From positions 1-46,970 of the forward strand of contig JAGOQU010000006.1 of the NCBI GenBank assembly GCA_018063165.1: 46,970 nt of DNA, given 5' to 3'. The translations under genes and the position numbers were made by a program. This document shows, in pieces, positions 1-9,000 of this stretch. Positions within the stretch are counted from its first letter, which is position 1. The number at the start of each line of letters is the position of its first letter. A model generated the notes under the pieces. The model saw only the letters and a program-made list of their open reading frames with translations, did no database searches and was not told the DNA's origin. The stretch comes from Minisyncoccota bacterium. Lineage in GTDB: Bacteria; Patescibacteriota; Minisyncoccia; Phycocordibacterales; UBA5272.

Positions 1-50
1 TCCACGTTTTACACTGTTTCTACACTTGTACAACTGTGCGCTAGGGCTTA

Positions 51-60
51 TTGTTAACAA
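51..60. promoter_or_regulatory. 10-bp perfect palindrome upstream of the RRM gene
   Basis: TTGTTAACAA is a perfect palindrome 17 nt upstream of the RRM start codon. Its position would suit an operator or RNA-level control, but there is no second copy nearby and a chance match is possible in A+T-rich DNA. Confidence 0.25.
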
Positions 61-77
61 TTAGTTTCTAAACATAA

Positions 78-359
78 ATGAATTCAAAACTTTACATAGG
101 TGGTATACCTTACTCTTCTACTAACGACGATCTAAAGGCACACTTTTCTCCAGCGGGAACTGTTGTATCTGCTCAGATTATCATCGATAAGATGACTAAC
201 CGTTCAAAAGGCTTCGGCTTCGTTGAAATGGCATCAGATGCAGAAGCTGAAAAGGCTATCGCTATGTTCCACGATCAGGAATTCCAAGGACGTCGTCTTA
301 CAGTTAATGTAGCTCGTCCACTCGCACCTCGCGAGGATCGTCCACGTCGTGCTTTCTAA
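78..359 (+). CDS. Small RNA-binding protein with a single RRM domain
   Basis: A 93-residue protein that is essentially one RNA recognition motif. The RNP2 strand LYIGGI lies at about residues 5-10 and the RNP1 strand KGFGFVEM at about 44-51, so the aromatic residues that stack on RNA are present. A short basic tail (PREDRPRRAF) follows. Stand-alone RRM proteins of this size in cyanobacteria and many CPR bacteria bind single-stranded RNA and are often cold-induced; a role as an RNA chaperone is inference. No Shine-Dalgarno sequence precedes the ATG. A strong hairpin terminator lies 20 nt after the stop, so the gene is probably monocistronic. Confidence 0.93.
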   Translation: MNSKLYIGGIPYSSTNDDLKAHFSPAGTVVSAQIIIDKMTNRSKGFGFVEMASDAEAEKAIAMFHDQEFQGRRLTVNVARPLAPREDRPRRAF

Positions 360-378
360 TTTTAATTAGAAAAACACA

Positions 379-410
379 AGAAAAAACACTTCGCAAGAAG
401 TGTTTTTTCT
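379..410 (+). terminator. Intrinsic terminator after the RRM gene
   Basis: A 14-bp stem (AGAAAAAACACTTC pairing with GAAGTGTTTTTTCT) with a GCAA loop and T-rich 3' side. The A/T symmetry lets it work in both directions, so it may also stop the converging ABC-F transcript. Confidence 0.88.
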
Positions 411-487
411 TTTCTTTAATATATATCAAAAATCTACTTTATTTTCTTCAATATTATTTATATACATGAATTTTTTAGGAATAACTA

Positions 488-1963
488 CTAAAGTTTACCT
501 AAATCAAGAGTTTGTGTTACACCGATATCTTTCACGAATTCATGTACGTGCGAGACTATAATCATAGGACCTTCGTATGCTTTAAGAGCTTCTGCAATTA
601 CTGGTATATGTCTAAAGTTAATATGGTTTGTTGGTTCATCAAGAATAAGTAATCCTGGTTGAAGTAGACGTAAGTACGCAAACATAAGAAGACCTTTTTG
701 ACCTTCTGATAAAAGACCTATTTTTGAAGCAAGTTGTTCACCTCCCAAAAGCATACTAGCTGCTGTGCGTCTCAATAGCTGGTCATCTAACCGTTTAAGC
801 ACTTTAGCAAGTTCTTCGTATGCACTCTTTTCAAAATCAAGCGTAGAAAAATCTTGTCTATAATACCCAACAGTAATACCATCTTGAATAGTAACTCCTT
901 TTTCTGTACGTTTTGCTATTTTTTCTAAAAGTGTTGTTTTTCCTATACCATTTGGTCCTATGATATGCAATTTTTCTCCCTTACGAAGCTCTATACTTAC
1001 TTTTCTTGTTACAGGTGTACCATCATGAAGCACTTGTACAGAATCAAAAGAAACGATAACACTACCGATATCTTCCTGACAGGGAATCGTAAATGGTCTA
1101 ATTGTTCTATCTTCTTTACGAACATCTACTTTACTGTCTTCTAATTCTTCTACTTCATCACGAAGTTTTGCTGCTAGTTTACGCATTTTTCCTCCTTTTA
1201 AAGCAAAAAAGTTTACTTTATCTTTATTGTTCTGTATTTCTTTTTCAAGTTGAGCATTTGCTCGTTCAGCTCTTTCTACTTGTCTTTTAATATCTTCTAC
1301 AACTTTAAAATAATTTCCTACATATTGTTCTATTTGATAGGTTTGAGTATTCATATAAATAACTCCATGTGTAAAAGCGTTAAGGAAAGATGCATCGTGA
1401 GAAATAACAATAACAGTCTTTTCATATGTCTTCATGAAATCAGTAAGAAGTTGTATACCAGCTTTATCGAGATTGTTAGTAGGTTCATCAAGAAGAAGTA
1501 TATCTGGTTCTTGGATAAGAGCCTGAGCAATGAGTAATCTACCTTTTTGTCCTCCAGAAAGATCTTTTATAGTCTTATCAAGTGGTACATTTAATTCTAC
1601 TGTTGCAAAAACAGAAATAGCACGCTTGTCGATGTCATACACTTTTTCTGTAAAAGCCAATTCCAAAAACTCACGAACTGTGAGAGACCACTGTGTATGT
1701 GAAATAAATTGTTTTGCAAGTGCGATTTTAAGACCTTGACCTACTATAACTCTTCCTTCATCTACATGACGTTCTCCTGTAATAAGTGAAAAGAGGGTTG
1801 ACTTACCTGCACCATTTGGACCCATAAGTGTCAATTTGATTCCTTTACGTACGACAAAATTAGTCTCAAAGAGAACTGGTTTATTTTCACTATAATTAAA
1901 AGTAACATCTTCGAAACGAAGTACTACTTCACCTCCAGTTGGAATTTGTTTTTCAACAGCCAT
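488..1963 (-). CDS. ABC-F family ATPase (ribosome-associated, Uup/EttA type)
   Basis: A 491-residue protein with two ABC ATPase domains in one chain and no membrane segments, the hallmark of ABC-F proteins that act on the ribosomal E site. Domain 1 has Walker A GPNGAGKS (about residues 48-55), signature LSGGQKGR and Walker B LLLDEPTNNLD. A charged, coiled-coil-like linker (about 225-290, rich in K/E/R) corresponds to the P-site-tRNA interaction motif. Domain 2 has GPNGIGKT, the variant signature LSEGQKG and DEPTNHIN, where Asn replaces the usual Asp after the catalytic Glu. Which ABC-F subfamily it belongs to (translation factor or antibiotic protection) cannot be decided by eye. The ATG is the only sensible start and has no Shine-Dalgarno sequence. 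Confidence 0.92.
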   Translation of the reverse strand: MAVEKQIPTGGEVVLRFEDVTFNYSENKPVLFETNFVVRKGIKLTLMGPNGAGKSTLFSLITGERHVDEGRVIVGQGLKIALAKQFISHTQWSLTVREFLELAFTEKVYDIDKRAISVFATVELNVPLDKTIKDLSGGQKGRLLIAQALIQEPDILLLDEPTNNLDKAGIQLLTDFMKTYEKTVIVISHDASFLNAFTHGVIYMNTQTYQIEQYVGNYFKVVEDIKRQVERAERANAQLEKEIQNNKDKVNFFALKGGKMRKLAAKLRDEVEELEDSKVDVRKEDRTIRPFTIPCQEDIGSVIVSFDSVQVLHDGTPVTRKVSIELRKGEKLHIIGPNGIGKTTLLEKIAKRTEKGVTIQDGITVGYYRQDFSTLDFEKSAYEELAKVLKRLDDQLLRRTAASMLLGGEQLASKIGLLSEGQKGLLMFAYLRLLQPGLLILDEPTNHINFRHIPVIAEALKAYEGPMIIVSHVHEFVKDIGVTQTLDLGKL

Positions 1964-2589
1964 ATATATGAGATAGGGTAAATGATAAGAATGGTAAGAA
2001 ATGATTCAAACAATACGTATCGATAATAAAATGGCCATGTGGCCAGATAAGAATATGATAACACACAAAGTATCTTTTGTCACCGTTTTTACACACAATC
2101 TTTAAAATTCTACGATATGCATAAAGTCGATGATGATCAAGTGTGAATCGGAAACATAATTTCATTTTTTAATGGAAAATATACATATAACTTTCAGTAT
2201 TTCTTGAATAGTTTTAAAAACTCTTACAGGTATTACAATATAATCTATTCTAAAAATACGATAGTTTACTACTTGTGATTCATAATACTTTTTATAAATA
2301 TTATTAAAAAAATACTGGTTATTATTTTAAATGATTCATAGTTATAATAGGGTATTTTGAGTCTAAAAATTTATCAAATTTCATACACATATTTTTACTT
2401 TTTTTATCAAGAATTATTTATATCAAAAATATCTAATTCTTATCCACAAAGAAATTTAAAATATGCTAAATAAACTAAACTGAGTATAGTATTATTAATA
2501 TATAAAACTAAAGGGTTTTTTGGAAAATTAATTTACATTTTGATTAACATTTAGGTTAACACTCTTGATAAAAAATTCTGCTTGATTTC
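1964..2589. other. A+T-rich intergenic region, no convincing gene
   Basis: About 625 nt between the divergent ABC-F gene and the HTH/giant-protein locus. It holds a perfect palindrome TGGCCA-TG-TGGCCA at 2032-2045, a perfect DnaA-box match TTATCCACA at about 2439-2447, and an inverted repeat next to the HTH gene (listed separately). A 70-codon minus-strand ORF (1953-2165) overlaps the ABC-F start and looks non-coding. The A+T-rich character would suit promoters for both flanking genes, but no clear -35/-10 pair stands out. Confidence 0.5.
2544..2559. promoter_or_regulatory. Inverted repeat TTAAC-N6-GTTAA upstream of the HTH gene
   Basis: Two perfect 5-bp half-sites separated by 6 nt, 30 nt before the start codon of the HTH ORF. 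The dyad layout and position suit an operator, possibly for autoregulation by the adjacent HTH protein. That is inference from geometry alone; the flank also contains the palindrome AAATTAATTT at 2525-2534. Confidence 0.3.
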
Positions 2590-2796
2590 ATGATGAAACT
2601 AGAAAGAAAACTTAAAGATATTTTGAACAAAAAAAGGACTGTAACTTCTGTTGCGGAAGAACTTCAAGTATCAAGACAAACCATTTATAAATGGCTCAAG
2701 GCGTATGATGAAAAAGGATCTAAAGCTTTTGCATATAGAAAAATTAAAAGTGGTATCTTTGCTGAAGAAAACATTGTCATAAAAATATATTTCTAG
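2590..2796 (+). CDS. Helix-turn-helix domain, probable cytoplasmic N-terminus of the giant protein
   Basis: A 68-residue ORF holding a helix-turn-helix of the transposase/resolvase-like type (HTH_23/29-like): helix-turn-helix residues about 17-43 include VTSVAEELQVSRQTIYKWLK. It ends abruptly after an A5 tract at 2781-2785. The next frame is open from 2766, has no start codon before 3045, and encodes plausible protein (LEETPTAVQQEITLPTSVLP...) leading straight into the membrane segment of the giant protein. One extra A in the A5 tract would join the two into one reading frame. I therefore read this as the first exon-like part of a frameshifted gene rather than a free regulator; a real short regulator is the alternative. 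No Shine-Dalgarno sequence. Confidence 0.7.
   Translation: MMKLERKLKDILNKKRTVTSVAEELQVSRQTIYKWLKAYDEKGSKAFAYRKIKSGIFAEENIVIKIYF
2781..2785 (+). other. A5 tract at the apparent frameshift between HTH domain and giant protein
   Basis: The upstream frame reads ...ATA AAA ATA TAT TTC TAG. Shifting by -1, or adding one A, gives ...AAA AAT ATA TTT CTA GAA GAA, which stays open for the whole giant protein. The sequence does not match a good XXXYYYZ slippery heptamer, so a sequencing or assembly indel or a true mutation is more likely than programmed frameshifting. Confidence 0.6.
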
Positions 2797-3044
2797 AAGA
2801 AACACCAACAGCAGTTCAACAAGAAATTACTCTTCCTACATCAGTTTTACCAAATATAACTCCAGTAGTTTTAGATAGAATTTCTGTCCAAGAAATTACA
2901 ACAACTTCTTTTAAGAAGGATGAGATTAATCTGATTCAAGCTTCTCAGGATCAAAGTTCTGAGCACATACTTCCACCAAATTTCAAGGAGTATATTTCAT
3001 ATTTTTTACATAATTTATCAACAGTTATTTCACAGACAAAAGTA

Positions 3045-6000
3045 ATGGCAGGCGTTGCTTTTATGAGTTCTATCCTTATTATTTCTACATTTTTTATTGA
3101 AACATATGATGTCGCGAGCTATGCAACATTTTCAAATTCTGCTTCAGCTGATACTTCAGAAAGACTTAACACTAATTCAATTTTAACAACAATTTCAATG
3201 AAGGTGTACTGTGGTGTAAATTATTTTTTTACTTCGCCTGAGACTTGGAAATGTAAAACTTTGACACCTCCTAATACTACGGTTACAGTAGCAACTACAA
3301 CGCAAACAACTCAAGCTGTAGCGCTTCCGATTGTAGCAACAACTTCTCAGCAAGTACTCAAAGAAATCGTAAAATATACTCCTCAAGTAGTTGCTAAAAA
3401 CGTTACAGTAAAACAAATTAATCAACCTGACCAAGGTAAAAATAACATTACGTATGTAACCAAATACATACCTGTACCAGGCCCTAAAGGTGAGACAGGT
3501 GAACGTGGTGCCATTGGACCTATTGGTCCAACTGGAAGCTTTTCATATGTTCCCGTTCTTAGTGTTGCAACTAATAACAACGGTGGAACTTTTTCAAACC
3601 AAAACTTATCATCAACTATTTTGACTAATACTATTTTAAATGGTTTATCGACATTTACAGGATCTTTAAATTCTCAAGATATATCTGCAACTTCGTTAAT
3701 AACTAGTGGTTCTACCACACTAGCTACAACCACTGTTACAAGTCTTACGACAAACTCATTAGAGAGCCTTCTATCATCTTCAACTGAAATTATTGCAACT
3801 AACGTTAGTGTCATTAACAGCACAACAACTAACGCATTTTTTTCTAATCTTTTTGGCGCTGGTTTAAATTCTTGTAATACTGTTGGTGACAAACTTATCT
3901 GGAACAATGGTACATTTTCATGTGGTGTTGATGCAGGTGCTGGTGGTGGAATCACCAATCTTAATGGAAGCATTATAGCTGGTCAAACATTCACCACCAC
4001 ATCTACTAGCGGACTTAATCTTTCTATAACAACTGCAACAACTACAGGTGTACATACATTTGCAATAGGTCTTGCAAGTGGTTACTTTATACCTAACACA
4101 GCATCTACAACTGACTGGAACAATTTCTTCAACACTCCAACAAATTATTTAACTGGTGGACAGAATATTATTCTCTCAGGAACTTCAACTATAGCTGTAA
4201 ATCCTAACTCAGTATTTACGAGTATTGGTATTGGTACGACAACACCATCTTTACTTTTTAGCATTGCTAGTAGCACAGGAGCCTCAATATTTGGTGTCAC
4301 AAATGATGGTATCCTTTCACTTTCAAATCCGGTATCTGGATCAAAATTTAGCTTAAATGATAACGGAAGTGGTGTTCTAGTTACAAAGAAAAATGGAGTT
4401 GAAATTGCAGGTCTCAATCTGGAAGGCTTCAGGGTTCCTGTTGATCTTTCAATTGGTTGGACACAAAACAGTGCTGCGACTATCGCAATGGACACAGCAT
4501 TCTCTCGTTTATCGGCGAATAAAATAGGTATTGGGAATGGTACCCCAGGAGATTTTTCTGGAACATTAATTACAAGTACTCTTGGTATTGGCACAAGTAC
4601 ATCTGGATCAGCTTTCACACTTGCATCGGGACAAATGAGTCTTCAGTTAGGAACAGCAGAAGCACCAACTATTACTCCTATTGGAAATGCAAGTTCTGGT
4701 ATATTTTGGACCTCACCTACAAATTTATCTGTGTCAGTTGATGGTGCTGAAAGATTTAGGGTCGGTTCAGGTGGAGCAATAGCTTCTACTGGTGGTTATG
4801 CAATTGGCCTTAGTGTGTCTGGAGCAGATGCTTGGTTAAACCGTATCTCTAAGGGTGTATTTGCAATTGGAAGTAGAGGACTCGGATATGATTCTACTAG
4901 TGATAAAAATGGAACTTTAATTGCTGGACAAATTAGTCTTGGTACCACAACACCATTTGCACAGTTTTCAATACAAGGTACATACGGTTCCACCACACCT
5001 CTTTTCTCTGTCGCTTCTACTACATCTTCTTCATTTGCAACTTCATCACTCTTTACCATTTTAGCTAATGGAAACGTAGGAGTTGGAACATCGACACCTC
5101 TTTCAACTCTTTCTGTTGTGGGTGGAACATCAGATCCATTTAATGTATATACAACTTCTTCAAGTTCTGTGTTCCATGTAGCAAATAATGGACTCGTATC
5201 GATAGGCACTTCTGCTGATGTAACTAATAAGGGTGAGATGCTCCGATTTAATATCGGAAGTTCTGGAGGTTCAACTGGTTATTTGTCATTTAATAGAGCA
5301 CATAATACCAATGCATCCTATCAATTTGGTTTTAATGATGGGGATGGTTTTGGGTTAAAACAAGTTGGTGATTCTGCTCCATTCTTAAAAGTTAGCTCAA
5401 CTGGTACATTAAATTCTAATAAACTAGTTTCTTTTGGAAGCAGTAATGGTGTAGTCGATAGTAGTGTTACCATTTATAACGGTTTTACGGGAGGAACTCC
5501 TACTCATTTATCATTATCAAATTTAGAAACACCTGCTTTTAGTAATACAAAAATTGCATTTCAAAGTTGGTATTCACCGGACACACTTGCTTACGAAACA
5601 GCATCAATAGTTGGAATTAAATATACTAGTAGTAATTTCCTTCCTCAATATGGCCTTGCTTTTAATATTGCCAATAACTCCACATCTACAACAGAAGCAA
5701 TGAGGATAAGTAGTAATGGTAATGTTGGAATTGGAACAACAGAGCCTGACTCAATACTTTCTATTGCATCATCTACTGCTAATGGTACATCGAACCTATT
5801 CTCTATTGCGTCATCATCATCAATATTTAATGTTCTTGCTAATGGAAATGTAGGAATAGGTATCATAAATCCAACAACGCAACTAGATTTGTCTGGTTCT
5901 ATGAAAATTGCAGGTCAGGCAACCATTAATGGCGCAAGTGGAGGAATTTTTGGTCTGACTTTCAATAACGGTCTATCAAACTATAATATTAACGCTCCAG

Positions 6001-9000
6001 GATACTCAATAATTGGAGGTGTTTCGTTTGATGCTAGTGGTCTTGGAAATGATATTGGTAATGTTAGAAAAATTAGTTTCACCAATGGTTATATTGATGC
6101 ATCTTCAGGAAGTAATCCTTCTACTGTTGCTGGTAGTTACCGTTTTAGTATTCTTAATAATAGTGGATGGACTCCTGCTCTTCAGGTTCAAGGAATAGCA
6201 TCTCAAAATGCTAATTTATTTCAAATAGACCCTTATGAATCATCTAATGGAAAATATTTTAATGTTTCAAGTTCTGGGAATGTAGGTATTGGCTCCACAA
6301 GTCCGTCATCGTTACTTTCTGTCATTGCATCATCTACAAATTATTTATCACCATTTATATCATTTAATTCAACAACTTCACCAATATTTAATATATTAGC
6401 AAATGGAAATATTGGAATAGGTACTTTATTACCACAGACACCTCTGCATATTTATGGTGATGGTTCAAATGGAATTACCCTTGAAACAGTTGGTGGATCA
6501 ATGAAACTTTCAAATCAAGGGGGAGGTCTTTTCAAAATTCAATCTGGAGTAAATGGTGGTCTTTCTCTTGGTAGTTCAGGTGATACTGAACTATACAGAT
6601 ACGCGCCAAGCACTTTAAAAACTACAGGAGATTTTATAGTTGATGATCGGATGAGTATTGGAACAAATACTTTATCATCAATGATTTCAATCACAGGAAC
6701 GTCAACAAGAGATTTAATGTCAGTAACTTCTTCGTCAAGTCTTCCTGTTTTTAATATTCTTGCAGATGGGAATATAGGAATTGGTACAAATAATCCTGAA
6801 CAAAAACTTTCTGTTATAGGTAATGTAGCTTTTACTGGTGGTTTAGGAATAGGCACAAGTAGTCCGTTGTCTGCATTAAATATCTACGCAAACCAAGATG
6901 ATGGTATTAGACTAGACGATAAAACAAATAATAGAACTAGTTATATTACCAATACAGCGTACGGTCTTGGTATTAATTCAGCTGGTAATGGACTACAACT
7001 ACTGACAGGTGGACAAATTAGACTAACCATAAACGACTCAGGAAACATAGGTATTGGTACAACTACTCCAGAAAATGCATTAGAGGTTATTGGAAATATA
7101 GGACTTACAGGCTCAAATGGAATAACTTTTGCTGATGGAACAAATAATCCATTATCATTATATAAACTTACAACCAACACTATGACGTTTAATTCTCGGG
7201 TGTATTCAAATTTTGTAGGTACATTGGTTGCACCTACATTTGCATACAACTCTGGATCTGCTGGAAATGGTATCTATTTTCCAAATAATGGAAGTGACCT
7301 TGGTGTTATAACTAACTCAACAGAAAGACTACGAATTGATATGAATGGTAATGTTGGAATTGGAACAAGTACACCAATAAGTTCACTTCATTTAGTTGCT
7401 CAAAATAATAGCACACCACTCATGGTAGCTTCATCATCTGGAAAATCTATGTTCTCTGTAGGCAGAGATGGCACCGTCTTAGTGGGTACAGATTATGCTA
7501 ATTATCCTGAAGTATTTCATTATGGGAATGGATTTTTGCTTGCACAAGGTGATATAGGTTTTATAGGTAATGGAACTCATCATTTAACAAATGCTTCAAC
7601 AGGTAACATAGGTATACAACTTTTTAATGGGTCACAAAATATTGTACCACTTACGGCATCCTACTCTGGACAAAACGGTCTTATCGGTATTAATAATAAT
7701 CATCCAAACTTTAGTCTTGATATTAAAGGCACTAGCACAACTAGCCCATTTAATGTTGCTTCATCTACAGGAGATTCGTTATTTACGATACTGGCTAATG
7801 GAAAAATAGGAGTAGGAACAAATAACCCTTTAGCGTTTATACACATTGAAAAAAATAAAAACGCCATTAATAATATGTATATAACCAACAGTGCGACAGG
7901 TACGTCAGCCTATTCCCAAATAGTACTAGGAGAAAATCCAGCAAATGCTCAGTCATTAACTTTCACTTATGCAAACACCGGTAATGGAGCATGGAGTTCA
8001 AATACAGGTGTCATAGAAGCAGGTGTTAATACTACAGGAGGTTTAGTACTTTCAACGACAGGTAATTCACCAGTTAAAATTTATACTAACAACACTGAGC
8101 GCGTACGTGTTACGAGTGCTGGTAATATAGGTATAGGCACCATCGCACCAACCTCACTTCTCACCATTGCCTCCTCAACAGCAAACGGAACATCAACTCT
8201 CTTTAGCGTGGCAACTTCTTCATCAGTATTTAATGTTCTTGCTAATGGAAATATTGGAATAGGAATAACAAACCCTGGATCAAAATTGGATATATTTGGA
8301 AGTTTATTTGTAACAGGTGGTGGAGACATTTACGCTGGCGGAGGAAATATTCAGATAGCTGGAGGGTACACTTTTAGAAATTTGAACGATGATTTACGAC
8401 TAGCAACTCAGGCTTCGAAGGATATTATTTTTTCAACATCTGCATCTTCTGAAAAGATGAGAATCAAAGATAGTGGTAATGTTGGAATTGGCACCACAAC
8501 ACCTAACTCAATACTTTCTATTGCGTCGTCTACTGCCAACGATACAACAAATCTATTCTCTATTGCAACATCATCATCAATATTTAATGTATTAGCAAAT
8601 GGAAATGTAGGTATTGGTACATCGAGTCCACAAACAAAACTTCATGTTTGGGGAAATAATGATGGTCATAATCTTGCTAGGTTTGGAGCATCATCAATAT
8701 ACCTTGATATACACGATAATGCTGGATATGGTAATCCTGGTATAAAAACTTCAACAGGAGTCTTAGACCTTAGCTACGTAACTATCGGAGGGATGGGTGG
8801 CACAGCATCACCTTCACTCAAAGTAAAATCGCAAATTGCCGGTACATTAATACAGAGTTGGTTAGATTTCTCAAATAATACTTTAGGTGTATTTACGTCT
8901 TCTGGTAATTTTGGAATAGGAACAACAACACCATTATCACTTCTTTCTCTTGCCTCCTCAACAGCAAACGGAACGTCAACTCTCTTTAGTGTGGCAACTT

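Noticed and set aside
1953-2165. 70-codon minus-strand ORF upstream of the ABC-F gene
   Set aside because: It overlaps the ABC-F start, has no recognisable domain, and its composition looks like translated intergenic DNA.
2439-2447. Perfect DnaA box TTATCCACA in an A+T-rich intergenic region, suggesting oriC
   Set aside because: Only one strict box; similar TTATACACA matches occur elsewhere in the window by chance, and dnaA, dnaN or other origin genes are not adjacent.
2781-2796. Programmed -1 ribosomal frameshift at the A5 tract
   Set aside because: No good slippery heptamer in the correct phase and no obvious downstream stimulatory structure; an indel is simpler.
2590-2796. HTH ORF as part of an insertion sequence
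   Set aside because: No transposase catalytic domain, no terminal inverted repeats or target duplications around it, and the open frame leads into the giant protein.
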